A DNA stretch of 38,125 nucleotides from Neptuniibacter sp. 1_MG-2023 (GTDB taxonomy: Bacteria > Pseudomonadota > Gammaproteobacteria > Pseudomonadales > Balneatricaceae). A model generated the notes under the pieces. It was not told the origin of the DNA. It did not search any database and worked only from the letters and a program-made list of their open reading frames with translations. Shown here one piece after another: positions 17,136-27,207 of this stretch. The DNA lies in NCBI RefSeq assembly GCF_030547185.1, contig NZ_JAUOQR010000018.1, forward strand, positions 1 to 38,125. Direction: 5' to 3'. Every line of letters begins with the position of its first letter. Position 1 is the stretch's first letter. The translations under genes were made by a program, and so were the position numbers.

Positions 17136-17992
17136 TGATGGGCTTCGTTAATAAATTATTGGTTCTGTTTCTACTGATATCGCCTATAGGTCTTGTCAGC
17201 AGTGCGGTAGCGAATCAAGTATTTATTAATGAAGACCCCGTTATGGTTATTATTATTGATGATATTGGGGATAACAAAGAGAAGGGGTTAGCGGCCATAA
17301 AGTTGCCTGGGGTGATCACTTATGCATTTCTTCCGCATACACCTTATTCTTTTGAATTGGCTCAAACTGCTTATGGTTTAGGTAAAGAGGTTATTCTTCA
17401 TGCGCCTATGGAGAATAAGGCAGGGCTGCGTTTAGGACCGGGTGCACTGACACAGCAACATAGTTTGCAGCAAGTGAATCAGATTTTAAATGAAGACTTA
17501 GATTCAATACCTCATGTTGTAGGTATGAATAACCATATGGGTAGTCTTTTAACGGAAGATCGACAGAGAATGGATATTGTTATGTCGGTTATACGTGAAA
17601 GGAATATGTTTTTTATCGATAGTTTAACAACGCCTAATACAGTAGCTTGGAAGCTTGCTCATGAATATAAGATTCCCTATTTGATTAGGGATGTTTTTTT
17701 AGATAATCAGCCTCATCGTGCTTATATTCATAACCAGTTTAAGCAGGCCTTGAGCTTAGCTGTTACACAAGGCCATGCTGTTGTCATAGGTCATCCTTAC
17801 CCTGAAACTATCGCTTACTTATCTGAAGTTATTCCGATCTTGGCAGAGTTAAATATTAAATTAGTTTCTGCTTCTGAACTTTTGAGCTTACGCTCCCAAA
17901 CACGCCTAATGATCAGTCCGCCCAAGGTTGATCAACCTTGCGATAGTAAAGAGGGGCATTGTGTGTCTATGCCTGTCGCTATAAAACATTAG
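17135..17992 (+). CDS. Divergent polysaccharide deacetylase (YibQ-like), periplasmic
   Basis: The protein belongs to the divergent polysaccharide deacetylase family. An N-terminal signal peptide (about residues 1-26) directs it out of the cytoplasm. VIIIDDIGDN marks the first metal-binding strand, LHAPMENK the second, GMNNHMGSLLT a histidine-containing active-site segment, and GHPYPETI the C-terminal one. Its true substrate is not established. The start codon overlaps the ctpA stop (TAATG), so the two are coupled; the adjacent in-frame ATG at 17138 is equally possible. The gene order envC-ctpA-yibQ suggests envelope or septal peptidoglycan work. Its end overlaps the opposing transporter gene by 14 bases. 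Confidence 0.9.
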   Translation: MMGFVNKLLVLFLLISPIGLVSSAVANQVFINEDPVMVIIIDDIGDNKEKGLAAIKLPGVITYAFLPHTPYSFELAQTAYGLGKEVILHAPMENKAGLRLGPGALTQQHSLQQVNQILNEDLDSIPHVVGMNNHMGSLLTEDRQRMDIVMSVIRERNMFFIDSLTTPNTVAWKLAHEYKIPYLIRDVFLDNQPHRAYIHNQFKQALSLAVTQGHAVVIGHPYPETIAYLSEVIPILAELNIKLVSASELLSLRSQTRLMISPPKVDQPCDSKEGHCVSMPVAIKH

Positions 17993-18764
17993 AAAGAATT
18001 GACGTGCCATCTACGATGAGCTTGATGCCTACGAGCATCGTCAGTGCTTCAAATGCTCGCTTTACCAGTTTGTTTCCTTGGGTAATGGCTAAATGCGCTC
18101 CTAGGTATGAGCCTGCTGTTGCGCCTATAAGCAGTGCGGCAAGCCAATCCCAGCGGGGAGCTTGCTGGAGCGAAACCGTAAGTGCACCAGTAGAGTTCCA
18201 GAAAAGGCCGACTAATATCAGAACGTAAGTTACCGCTGTTTTGTATTCTAGGCCGAACCAGCGCACTAACCAGATTGTGACAAAAAGCCCTGTTCCGGAG
18301 GTTAGCGAGCCGTTTAGCGCGCCGATAATGAAAAGGACTAAGCCACCAATAATCATGCCTCGGCGGTTTCTATTTCGGGGCTCTTCAGTCAGTCCTAAAG
18401 ATTTTTGCAGTAGGGAATAGATGCCTAAGCCTGTTGTTAGAATGCCTAGGCTGAGAATAGTCCAGCCTTCAGGAATTCTTAAGATTATGTCTGCCCCAAG
18501 TACTACGCCGGGTAAGCCGCATAAAAGAATATATCCACAGAAACGATAATCTAAATGTCCCTCTTTCATATGACGCAGCGTTGCACCTATACCTAAAGCG
18601 ACACTGGCTATTTTGTGAGTGGCGAGTGCTGTGCTAAAGCTAAGTCCTAAAAAAAGCAGGACGGGGAGCTGGAGTAGCCCTGCGCCTCCGCCGGCCATGG
18701 CTGACAGAGTGTTGGCCACTAAAGAGAGGAGTAGCAGAGTGCTTTGTTCTAAAAGTATGTCCAT
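17979..18764 (-). CDS. TSUP-family membrane transporter (TauE/SafE type)
   Basis: This is an integral membrane protein of the sulfite exporter TauE/SafE (TSUP) family, whose known members move sulfite, sulfoacetate or other small organosulfur anions. It has about eight hydrophobic segments over 261 residues and the two family repeats. The first begins near residue 15 with ANTLSAMAGGGAGLLQLP, and the second near 143 with FIIGALNGSLTSGTGLF. The substrate cannot be read from the sequence and no sulfur gene is nearby. It lies downstream of slmA on the same strand but behind the slmA terminator, so it probably has its own promoter. Confidence 0.88.
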   Translation of the reverse strand: MDILLEQSTLLLLSLVANTLSAMAGGGAGLLQLPVLLFLGLSFSTALATHKIASVALGIGATLRHMKEGHLDYRFCGYILLCGLPGVVLGADIILRIPEGWTILSLGILTTGLGIYSLLQKSLGLTEEPRNRNRRGMIIGGLVLFIIGALNGSLTSGTGLFVTIWLVRWFGLEYKTAVTYVLILVGLFWNSTGALTVSLQQAPRWDWLAALLIGATAGSYLGAHLAITQGNKLVKRAFEALTMLVGIKLIVDGTSILSNVL

Positions 18765-18806
18765 GAAATATGTTTATTCTAAGATAGGGTCGAGCGCTAA
18801 CTGGAA

Positions 18807-18834
18807 TAAAAAAGGGAGATAGCGATCTCCCTTT
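18807..18834 (-). terminator. Intrinsic terminator after slmA
   Basis: A 10-bp perfect stem (18811-18820 with 18825-18834) closes a four-base loop. Read leftward it runs into a T-rich tail. It ends the coaBC-algC-argB-slmA cluster. Confidence 0.85.
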
Positions 18835-18847
18835 AGCTTTTTAGTCA

Positions 18848-19441
18848 TTAAGCTTGGCGAAAAATGCCTTCAGCTAGGCGAGGCCATTGCTCTTGCCATT
18901 GTTCGGTAGGCTTTTTACGGAAATCACTCCGGACAAACTGTCTAATTCTACCTTCTGTTGTAGATAGCATTAGATTAGCTGACGCACCTGCGGTCGTTTT
19001 TGTGCGTAAACCATGTTTGGCTTCTGCTTCACGTAGAATCTGCTTAAGTTGAGTTTCTAAGCGTTCAAAAAACTGGTTAATACGTTGACGCAGCCGGTCT
19101 GTTTCACCTGCAAGTGCTTCACCCGTTAAAATACGCGCCATGCCAGGATTTCGTTCTACGAAGGCTAGCGTAAGTGTAAGTACTTGCTCGCATTGCTTTA
19201 TGCCGTCAGGCTCAACCTGTGTAATCACCGTTACACGACTGAAGACAGTTTTTTCAATAAAGCCAATTAATCCCTCAAACATACGTGCTTTGCTTGGGAA
19301 GTGCCTATAGAGTGCAGCTTCAGACACGCCTACTTCTTTGGCTAGTGCGGCGGTTGTTATTTTTTGTCCTGGGCTTTCAAGCATGTGAGCCAGCGATTGC
19401 AATATCTGCTCACGTCGAGAAAGTTTTTCGTTGTCGTTCAT
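18848..19441 (-). CDS. slmA: Nucleoid occlusion factor SlmA (TetR family)
   Basis: SlmA binds chromosomal sites away from the terminus and, when DNA-bound, breaks FtsZ polymers so that septa do not cut the nucleoid. The N-terminal TetR helix-turn-helix is clear ([20 protein letters not shown]). The body keeps SlmA features, including [20 protein letters not shown] and the C-terminal [12 protein letters not shown]. The ATG at 19441 is preferred because AGAGG lies seven bases upstream; a GTG at 19459 would add six residues. It is 197 residues, as in E. coli. It follows argB by ten bases; genome neighbours of slmA commonly include dut and coaBC. Confidence 0.94.
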   Translation of the reverse strand: MNDNEKLSRREQILQSLAHMLESPGQKITTAALAKEVGVSEAALYRHFPSKARMFEGLIGFIEKTVFSRVTVITQVEPDGIKQCEQVLTLTLAFVERNPGMARILTGEALAGETDRLRQRINQFFERLETQLKQILREAEAKHGLRTKTTAGASANLMLSTTEGRIRQFVRSDFRKKPTEQWQEQWPRLAEGIFRQA

Positions 19442-19451
19442 TGTCTTGCCT

Positions 19452-20360
<909 letters not shown>

Positions 20361-20417
20361 TTAAAAACGGTTAAATACGGCCAATACTACAAGCGTAGTA
20401 CCGACCGTAGCTGTCAT

Positions 20418-21806
20418 TTATTCATGAGGAATGACGAGGCTGCTGTCTACTTCATGCAGCTTCTGTTCAAACTCATTTCTTATTCTTTGTAATACTTCTT
20501 CAGTTTCCGCTTCAAAGCGAAGGACTAAAACTGGTGTAGTGTTTGATGCACGCACAAGACCCCAGCCATCAGGGTAGTCAACTCGAACCCCATCAATGTG
20601 GTTAGCGATACCACCGGAGAATGTTTTCTCTTGCAGGGCTTTAACTATATCGAATTTGTTCTCGTCCGTTACTGTAATATTTAGCTCTGGAGTGCTTATA
20701 TCTTCTGGGTATTGAGTAAAAAGCTGTTCGGCTGTTTTATCTGTATTTGTAAGAATTTCTAAGAGGCGGGCAGCGCTGTATAGAGCATCATCGAAACCAT
20801 ACCAGCGCTCTTTAAAGAAAATGTGTCCACTCATCTCGCCGCCCAAGAGCGCGCCAGATTCTTTGATTTTTTGTTTAATTAAGGAGTGGCCTGTTCGCCA
20901 CATAGTGGCTTTGCCGCCGGCTTCTTCGATGACTTTGGCAAGTAGACGTGAACACTTCACATCAAAAATAATCTCTGCACCGGGATTACGTTTAATGATC
21001 TCTTCAGAGAAGAGCATCATTACGCGATCGGGATAGACTATATTACCTTCGTTGGTGATAACGCCTACACGGTCGCCATCTCCATCGAAGGCTAAGCCTA
21101 GATCCGCTCCCGTTTCTTTAACCATTGCGATTGCGTCTTGTAGGTTTTTGGGCTTGCCGGGATCTGGATGATGATTAGGGAAAGTGCCATCAACTTCGCA
21201 GTACATTGGCGTAATATCACAGCCTAGTTGCTCAATGAGTTGTGGTGCCAACTCTCCAGGAATACCGTTACCGCAATCTACAACGACTTTAAGTTTTTTC
21301 TTCAGTTTAATGTCGTTGAGAATACGTTCTAAATAGCGTTGACGAATATCGAGCTCTTCAAACGAGCCTTCACCTTCAGTGTAGTTTTGTTCAATGATTC
21401 GTGTTTTTAGATTTTGTATGTCATCGCCAGACAGCGTGTGGCCATTAATCATCATTTTAAAACCGTTGTAATCAGCAGGGTTGTGGCTACCTGTGATCAT
21501 CACGCCAGTGCATTGCTCATCTTGATAGGCTGAATAGTACAAAGTCGGTGTAGGGACATAGCCAATATCGGTAACTTTGCAACCGCCATCCATTAATCCT
21601 TCGCTAAATATTTTTTTCAGCGATGGACTGGATAAACGCCCGTCTGCGGCCACATTGATATGGTTGATGCCTTGAGATTTTGCTTCGGCAGAAAAGGCTC
21701 GGCCTAAGTGGTAGACAGTACTGTCGGTTAGGGCTGTGCCAACTATCCCACGAACATCGTAGGCACGAAAAATCGCATGATCAAGTTCGTTTAATGTGTA
21801 GCGCAT
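20418..21806 (-). CDS. algC: Phosphomannomutase/phosphoglucomutase (AlgC-type)
   Basis: This alpha-D-phosphohexomutase interconverts the 6- and 1-phosphates of mannose and glucose and so feeds LPS and exopolysaccharide precursors. Four signature loops are visible: the phosphoserine loop TGSHNPADYNG near residue 106, the magnesium loop DGDGDRVG near 240, the sugar-specificity loop GEMSGH near 325 and the phosphate-binding RASNTTPVLVLRFEA near the C-terminus. Its 462 residues equal the catalytic domain of P. aeruginosa AlgC. AGGA sits six bases before the ATG. It follows coaBC by 49 bases and the usual dut gene is not between them. Confidence 0.94.
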   Translation of the reverse strand: MRYTLNELDHAIFRAYDVRGIVGTALTDSTVYHLGRAFSAEAKSQGINHINVAADGRLSSPSLKKIFSEGLMDGGCKVTDIGYVPTPTLYYSAYQDEQCTGVMITGSHNPADYNGFKMMINGHTLSGDDIQNLKTRIIEQNYTEGEGSFEELDIRQRYLERILNDIKLKKKLKVVVDCGNGIPGELAPQLIEQLGCDITPMYCEVDGTFPNHHPDPGKPKNLQDAIAMVKETGADLGLAFDGDGDRVGVITNEGNIVYPDRVMMLFSEEIIKRNPGAEIIFDVKCSRLLAKVIEEAGGKATMWRTGHSLIKQKIKESGALLGGEMSGHIFFKERWYGFDDALYSAARLLEILTNTDKTAEQLFTQYPEDISTPELNITVTDENKFDIVKALQEKTFSGGIANHIDGVRVDYPDGWGLVRASNTTPVLVLRFEAETEEVLQRIRNEFEQKLHEVDSSLVIPHE

Positions 21807-21855
21807 GTTAATCCTTTAATTTGCATAAAATGAATTAGGTGTAGCCAATACAGAG

Positions 21856-23064
21856 TTAAATATCATGTTTGTTGTATTGGATCGCAATTTGGTTAATTAA
21901 CTGAATGGCCAGTTTACGTTTGGATGTTTGCGGCAATGTTTCTGTACTGGTGTTGGTCACAATTGTGACGGCATTTTCATCACTGTTAAAACCTATATCA
22001 GTGCGAGAAACGTCATTTGCTATGATCATGTCTAAGTTTTTCCGTTCTAGCTTACTACGTGCATAATTTAGAACATCTTGAGTTTCAGCAGCAAAGCCGA
22101 TAGTAAATGGTTTTGGTTCTGCATTTGCAATTGTTGCGACTATATCTGGGTTTTTAACCAGATGAAGCTCCATGATCTCTTCAGAGCCTTTTTTTATTTT
22201 ATGTTCAGCTACGGCGGTTGGGCGGTAATCTGCCACAGCGGCCGCTGCTATAAAGATATCGCAGAGTGCTAGGTCTTGTAAGGATGCTGCTAGCATTTCT
22301 TGAGCACTTTCTACTTTTACTGTTTCTACACGTTCAGGGGCTGGCAGTGTTACTGGGCCGCTAATAAGTTTCACTTTAGCGCCGGCTTCAATCGCTGCTT
22401 CAGCCAAGGCGTAACCCATTTTTCCTGAACTGTGGTTGGAGATGTAACGCACTGGATCAAGTGCTTCGCGAGTAGGGCCTGCCGTGATAAAAACAGTTTT
22501 GCCTGTCAACTGGCCTGAATTGAATTGTGAAGCCGTTAGGTTCGCTATCTCCTCCGGTTCTAACATTCGCCCTGGACCGTTATCCCCACAGGCTTGTTCG
22601 CCAACGCCGGGGCCGAAGAGTTTTATGCCACGTTTTGTTAGTAAGTTGGTATTGGCTTGTGTTCCCTCATCTCGCCACATCGCTTGATTCATCGCTGGAG
22701 CAATACATATAGGAGCATCGGTTGCTAAACAGAGGGTGGTGAGCAAATCGTCACCTTGGCCTGCAGCTAATCGGGATATGAAATTGGCGCTGCCTGGTGT
22801 TATTAATACCAAATCTGCCCATTTAGCTAACTCTATATGGCCCATACCTGCTTCTGCTTCAGCATTTAATAGATGAAGGTGTACAGTATTTCCTGAGAGT
22901 GCTTGTAATGTTAGAGGGGTAATAAATTCAGTGGCTGCTGGAGTCATAACAACCCTAACATCGGCGCCTGCATTTTTTAGTAAACGTGTTAATTCGGCGC
23001 TTTTGTATGCGGCAATACCACCGGTAATACCTAAAATGATCTGTTTGTTAGTGAGTCTCTGCAT
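21856..23064 (-). CDS. coaBC: Bifunctional phosphopantothenoylcysteine decarboxylase/synthetase
   Basis: This enzyme carries out two successive steps of coenzyme A synthesis. The N-terminal flavin-dependent decarboxylase (CoaC, residues 1 to about 190) begins ILGITGGIAAYKSAEL and contains the PAMNQAMW substrate-recognition segment and the catalytic-flap cysteine in GEQACGDNGPGRM. The C-terminal CTP-dependent ligase (CoaB) starts at TGKTVFITAGPTREALDPVR and carries the conserved SNHSSGKMG and AAAVADYRP. The length of 402 residues is standard. It diverges from radC, as in many gammaproteobacteria. Confidence 0.97.
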   Translation of the reverse strand: MQRLTNKQIILGITGGIAAYKSAELTRLLKNAGADVRVVMTPAATEFITPLTLQALSGNTVHLHLLNAEAEAGMGHIELAKWADLVLITPGSANFISRLAAGQGDDLLTTLCLATDAPICIAPAMNQAMWRDEGTQANTNLLTKRGIKLFGPGVGEQACGDNGPGRMLEPEEIANLTASQFNSGQLTGKTVFITAGPTREALDPVRYISNHSSGKMGYALAEAAIEAGAKVKLISGPVTLPAPERVETVKVESAQEMLAASLQDLALCDIFIAAAAVADYRPTAVAEHKIKKGSEEIMELHLVKNPDIVATIANAEPKPFTIGFAAETQDVLNYARSKLERKNLDMIIANDVSRTDIGFNSDENAVTIVTNTSTETLPQTSKRKLAIQLINQIAIQYNKHDI

Positions 23065-23232
23065 ACTTGCTGGATACTGTAATCTATAGGGTTGGATAAG
23101 AAGTGTTTGTTAACACTTGCTATTAAAGCTGATGTTAACCATACCATTTTTAGTAAAAGTTTCGTAGATTGTATAAACCTTATTTATGTAAAAAAACATC
23201 AAGGATTGATGGTCTTAAAAAGGAGTTTGAGT

Positions 23233-23907
23233 ATGTCTATTACTGATTGGCCAATGTCTGAACGGCCGAGGGAGAAATTATTACAGCAAGGCGCTTCAGC
23301 TCTATCTGATGCTGAGCTGTTAGCTATTTTCTTGCGCACAGGGGTAAAGGGAAAAAGCGCAGTTGATTTAGCGAGGGATCTTTTGAATAGTTTTGGTTCA
23401 CTTAGAGCCTTGCTTGAAAGTGAGCAGCAAGCATTTTGTGCGGCGCATGGTTTAGGGGTGGCTAAATATGTGCAGTTGCAGGCGGTACTGGAGATGAGTC
23501 GAAGGCATCTTCGTTCTGCGATGGCGCGTGGCAATGCTATGGAAAATCCTCAGCAAGTTAGAGAATACTTGAGTTTAAAGCTGCGCCACCAATCGAGGGA
23601 GATGTTTGCATGTCTTTTTTTAGATAATAAACATCAGGTGATTAATTTTGAAATATTGTTTTTAGGGACAATTAATGCAGCTGCTGTCTATCCTCGCGAG
23701 GTCGTGGCTAGATCTCTCGCTAATAATGCAGCGGCAGTTGTGTTGGCGCATAATCATCCGTCGGGTGTTGCAGAACCAAGTACGGCCGATCAGCAAATAA
23801 CTGATCGTTTAGTGAAGGCCCTGGATATGATCGATGTACGTGTTATCGATCATATGGTTGTAGGTGATCAAGAGGTTGTTTCTTTTGCCGAACGGGGATT
23901 ACTATAA
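23233..23907 (+). CDS. radC: RadC-family JAB1/MPN-domain protein
   Basis: The family is historically linked to DNA repair, but its biochemical role is unsettled. The N-terminal UPF0758 domain ([17 protein letters not shown] onward) holds a helix-hairpin-helix-like region. The C-terminal JAB1/MPN metalloprotease-like domain shows the metal motif [18 protein letters not shown] with the expected His, His, Ser and Asp. The start at 23233 is chosen because AAGGAG lies seven bases upstream and it gives 224 residues, the family size; the frame opens 141 bases earlier without support. Its order with rpmB-rpmG downstream and coaBC opposite is conserved. Confidence 0.94.
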   Translation: MSITDWPMSERPREKLLQQGASALSDAELLAIFLRTGVKGKSAVDLARDLLNSFGSLRALLESEQQAFCAAHGLGVAKYVQLQAVLEMSRRHLRSAMARGNAMENPQQVREYLSLKLRHQSREMFACLFLDNKHQVINFEILFLGTINAAAVYPREVVARSLANNAAAVVLAHNHPSGVAEPSTADQQITDRLVKALDMIDVRVIDHMVVGDQEVVSFAERGLL

Positions 23908-23947
23908 ATAAAAGTTGTTTTGACTAGTGCTAAGACTATTCCTTGTG

Positions 23948-23953
23948 TATAAT
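23948..23953 (+). promoter_or_regulatory. Probable -10 element of rpmB-rpmG
   Basis: A perfect TATAAT is followed by GCGCGACC, the GC-rich discriminator typical of stringently controlled ribosomal promoters. A TTGACT lies 22 bases upstream, too far for a normal -35. The start near 23960 would give a leader of about 200 bases. Confidence 0.5.
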
Positions 23954-24158
23954 GCGCGACCTTCTATCCACACTCCGGTACGGTAGTTTGTTCAGTTACG
24001 GGACGCTCCGCCTAAGGAATAGCTTGGAATCTGATGAGTGCAGATATATCCAAGGTGCTTGAAAGGTCATTATGTGATTGCTTTCAGTAAAAGCACGAAG
24101 GCTATTTTGATAAATATTAAGGGTAGATACGTAACCATTAATTTATAAGGCTATTAAT

Positions 24159-24395
24159 ATGTCTAAAGTTTGTATGGTAACTGGCAAACGCCCAGTTACA
24201 GGGAACAATGTTTCCCACTCACAGCGTAAAACTCGTCGCCGTTTTCTTCCAAACCTGCATTGGCATCGTTTTTGGGTAGAGAGCGAGCAGAAATTTGTTC
24301 GTATCCGTGTATCTGCTAAAGGTATGCGTATTATAGACAAAAAAGGTATCGACGCAGTTCTTGCTGATGTTCGTGCCAACGGCATTAAAGTATAA
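24159..24395 (+). CDS. rpmB: 50S ribosomal protein L28
   Basis: L28 is a small basic protein of the large ribosomal subunit. The 78-residue sequence follows the bacterial family from end to end: [33 protein letters not shown] and the C-terminal [17 protein letters not shown]. It is the first gene of the rpmB-rpmG operon; rpmG begins 11 bases downstream. It has a leader of about 200 bases after the likely promoter. Confidence 0.98.
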   Translation: MSKVCMVTGKRPVTGNNVSHSQRKTRRRFLPNLHWHRFWVESEQKFVRIRVSAKGMRIIDKKGIDAVLADVRANGIKV

Positions 24396-24406
24396 GGAAC
24401 TGAATC

Positions 24407-24574
24407 ATGGCTAAAGGCTCACGCGAGAAGATCAAACTGGTTTCTTCTGCCGGTACAGGTCACTTTTACACTACTGATAAGAACAAGCGTAACACTCCTG
24501 AAAAGATGGTGTTCAAAAAGTACGATCCAGTAGTTCGTAAACATGTTGAATATAAAGAACATAAAATCAAATAA
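24407..24574 (+). CDS. rpmG: 50S ribosomal protein L33
   Basis: This short gene encodes 55 residues. The protein begins [20 protein letters not shown] and ends EYKEHKIK, matching E. coli L33 in length and in nearly every position. It has [12 protein letters not shown] in the middle and is of the form without zinc-binding cysteines. AAGGA lies eight bases before the ATG. It forms an operon with rpmB and is followed by a strong terminator. Confidence 0.98.
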   Translation: MAKGSREKIKLVSSAGTGHFYTTDKNKRNTPEKMVFKKYDPVVRKHVEYKEHKIK

Positions 24575-24589
24575 GATTTTATCTTCTTC

Positions 24590-24621
24590 AAAAAAACCCG
24601 ATCTTGTATCGGGTTTTTTTT
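24590..24621 (+). terminator. Intrinsic terminator after rpmG
   Basis: CCCGAT (24597-24602) pairs with ATCGGG (24608-24613) around five bases, extended by A/T pairs, and runs into eight T residues. Confidence 0.92.
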
Positions 24622-24642
24622 GTTTCGAAATTTAGCCGCTGG

Positions 24643-26223
24643 TTAAGCGCGGCTATTCGCGTTAGCAATCAGTTGAAGGCTTTCCTCAGCAAAACCTATA
24701 CCTGCTTCAGTATAGAAGTTGAATACTTTATCAATACCACCGTCTACTAATATGTCATGCTCATCGGGAAAGCGGGCGATGGCTGCAATCGTTCCAGAGT
24801 AATTTGCATTATGTAGCTGCTCTGCGATGTTTAGAGTGTCATCAATGGAAGGGAGGGCAAGGAGAACAAGTTTTATACCGCTAGTATTCATATTGCTCCA
24901 GAGATCGGCATCTTCACCGTCCCCATAGAATACATGTAGCCCTTTTTCTTGGAATTTCTTGATACGGTTTCGATCAGCGTCCATTCCCCATACTTTATCT
25001 CCGACAATATTGTGTAGTGCCCTGAATGCGCCTTTACCTACGCGTCCGAGTCCAATGACTAATATTTCTGAGTCTTTAGGTTGAACAAATATATCGTTTG
25101 TTAGAGGTGTATTGCTCTCGTAATTCTTGATGTCATTTTTATAATGGGCATAGATAGAGTGTGCGGAACGGTAGACGAGGCTTGTTAATATAAAGGAGAT
25201 AGATACCGCTAGTGCTAAAATAACTAACCATTCTTTATCTAGCCAACCGTTATCTACACAAAGGTAAGCTACGATTAAACCAAATTCGCTGAAATTACTG
25301 AGTGCGAGGGCGCAAAGGTAAGAGGTTCGTCCTCTTAAATTTAGTTTGGTAAATAGTAAGAAGAACATGAAGTACTTCAGTGGTATTAGTATGGCTAGCG
25401 CAAGGGCCATCCCAAGCATCGGCCAGCTAGGGAGCGCGGTGAAGCCTATAGATAGGAAGAAACCGATTAGGAATAGATCTTTAAAACTTAGCAGCGACTT
25501 TGTCAGCTCACTTGCTTTAGGGTGCGCACTTAATAGCATGCCGAAGATCAAAGCACCTAAATCGCCTTTCACACCAACGAGCGTGAAAAGCTCATAACCG
25601 CCGAGAGCTAAGAAAAAACCTGATAGTGGCAGTAGCTCCCCGTGACCTGCACGCATGAGTAAATGGTTTAATAGAGGTCTTATAAAAAGTAGGCCAAATA
25701 AAGCTAATGCCCAGATAGAGGGGACTTTCCCTGTGGCGAAAGCTAAGAAAAGGACGGCCGCAATATCCTGCATGACTAAGACGCCAATGGCGAGCTGGCC
25801 ATGCCTTGTTTGCATTTCACCATTTTCTTCTAGCAGTTTAACTATGCATACAGTGCTGCTGAAGCTGAGTGCAAAGCTTATAAGGGCTGCTGATTTCAGG
25901 TCTAGCTGAGTAAAGAATGGAGCCGACATGATAGACAGTAATAAAAATAGCAATCCGATCAATAGAGTCCATAGGCTCATATGTGACAGGCTGCTTGCCC
26001 AGACTTCTTTTCTGAGTAGGTCTTTTATGTTTAATTTCAAACCTATAGTGAAGAGCATTAACGTTATGCCCAGGTCTGCTAAGCTATCTAAGCTATCAAC
26101 AGGCTCTATGCCAAGGAAATTGAGGAAAAAACCGGCAAAAAGATAGCCGATTAGTGGTGGCATTTCGATTAAACGTAGCGTGTAGCCGCAGACAAATGCA
26201 AAAAGTATCCAGATAAAATCCAT
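24643..26223 (-). CDS. Monovalent cation:proton antiporter, CPA2/Kef type
   Basis: This membrane protein probably exchanges K+ or Na+ for protons. About the first 370 residues are hydrophobic with some 11-12 membrane segments, including the family's entry motif PPLIGYLFAGFFLNFLG and the central DIAAVLFLAFATG acidic region. A cytoplasmic TrkA-N (RCK) domain follows, with the nucleotide-binding motif VIGLGRVGKGAF near residue 395 and YGDGEDADLW. The 526-residue length and a single RCK domain resemble E. coli YbaL/KefB relatives. No KefF/KefG-type quinone reductase gene is adjacent, so glutathione gating as in KefB/C is not indicated. It lies between rpmG and mutM, on the opposite strand. Confidence 0.9.
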   Translation of the reverse strand: MDFIWILFAFVCGYTLRLIEMPPLIGYLFAGFFLNFLGIEPVDSLDSLADLGITLMLFTIGLKLNIKDLLRKEVWASSLSHMSLWTLLIGLLFLLLSIMSAPFFTQLDLKSAALISFALSFSSTVCIVKLLEENGEMQTRHGQLAIGVLVMQDIAAVLFLAFATGKVPSIWALALFGLLFIRPLLNHLLMRAGHGELLPLSGFFLALGGYELFTLVGVKGDLGALIFGMLLSAHPKASELTKSLLSFKDLFLIGFFLSIGFTALPSWPMLGMALALAILIPLKYFMFFLLFTKLNLRGRTSYLCALALSNFSEFGLIVAYLCVDNGWLDKEWLVILALAVSISFILTSLVYRSAHSIYAHYKNDIKNYESNTPLTNDIFVQPKDSEILVIGLGRVGKGAFRALHNIVGDKVWGMDADRNRIKKFQEKGLHVFYGDGEDADLWSNMNTSGIKLVLLALPSIDDTLNIAEQLHNANYSGTIAAIARFPDEHDILVDGGIDKVFNFYTEAGIGFAEESLQLIANANSRA

Positions 26224-26381
26224 AAGCTATTGAGACTGCCTAATAAATGAGCTTGTTAAGTTAAGGCGGAGTTTACCACGCCGTTTTTGTGCTGTGGATT
26301 AGCTGAAGCATTTAATTACTTGTTTTTGTGTTAATCTGGTAGTGCTTTTTCTTTATCTATTTATTTAAATTAGTTGTATTC

Positions 26382-27194
26382 ATGCCTGAATTGCCTGAAG
26401 TAGAAACAACCTGCCGTGGTATTCGCCCTCATATTAAGGGGGAGAGATTGATTGCCTTGAATGTGAGAAACCCGAATTTAAGATGGCCAGTACCTGATTT
26501 CCTTGCTGAAAAAATAGAAGGGAAAACGGTAGTTGATGTTGTTCGTCGAGGGAAATACATTCTTGTTTGCGTTGATGGTGGGCAGGTGATGCTTCATTTA
26601 GGGATGTCTGGAAGTCTGCGGATTGTAGATAAAGATAAAATACCGCAAAAGCATGATCATGTAGATTTTTGCTTTACTAATAGTCAAATTCTTCGGCTGA
26701 CTGATCCGCGCCGTTTTGGTTCTGTTTTATGGCAGCCAGAAGGTGAGCACCATGAATTGCTTTATAAACTGGGTCCAGAGCCTTTGAGTGAAGCGTTTAA
26801 TGTTGATTATTTAGCTAGCTGTTGTGCGGGTAAAAAAGTGGCGATTAAGTCGTTAATTATGGATAGTAAGGTCGTAGTGGGTGTAGGGAATATATATGCT
26901 ACGGAAGCGCTTTTTATAAGTGGTATAGACCCGCGAAGATCTGCAGGAAAGATTTCTAAGAGGCGGTTGCTGATATTGGTTGATGAGATTAAAGGCGTAC
27001 TGGCCGCCGCAATACAGCAAGGGGGCACTACGCTGAAAGATTTTGTTGGAGGCGATGGTAAGCCGGGGTATTTTCAGCAAAAACTACATGCATATGGCCG
27101 TAAAGGGGAGCCTTGTGTTAATTGTTTAGCTCCTTTGACTGAAGTGCGATTAGGGCAACGCTCTACCGTTTTTTGTAAGCATTGCCAGACATAA
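26382..27194 (+). CDS. mutM: Formamidopyrimidine-DNA glycosylase
   Basis: MutM (Fpg) removes 8-oxoguanine and ring-opened purines and cuts the abasic strand. Processing of the first Met leaves Pro as the catalytic nucleophile, followed by Glu in PELPEVETTCRGI. The conserved lysine appears in RRGKYIL, the damage-specific loop region in LTDPRRFGSV, the helix-two-turn-helix in VVGVGNIYATEALF, and the C-terminal zinc finger in CVNC...CKHC with the essential Arg in RSTVFC. At 270 residues it is a normal Fpg. Its closeness to radC-rpmB-rpmG is conserved with E. coli, though an antiporter gene is inserted here. Confidence 0.97.
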   Translation: MPELPEVETTCRGIRPHIKGERLIALNVRNPNLRWPVPDFLAEKIEGKTVVDVVRRGKYILVCVDGGQVMLHLGMSGSLRIVDKDKIPQKHDHVDFCFTNSQILRLTDPRRFGSVLWQPEGEHHELLYKLGPEPLSEAFNVDYLASCCAGKKVAIKSLIMDSKVVVGVGNIYATEALFISGIDPRRSAGKISKRRLLILVDEIKGVLAAAIQQGGTTLKDFVGGDGKPGYFQQKLHAYGRKGEPCVNCLAPLTEVRLGQRSTVFCKHCQT

Positions 27195-27207
27195 CCAGAG
27201 ATTATTT

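Noticed and set aside
23092-23232. N-terminal 47-residue extension of RadC
   Set aside because: The conserved protein starts at [12 protein letters not shown], which has an AAGGAG ribosome site; the upstream part is AT-rich with no such site.
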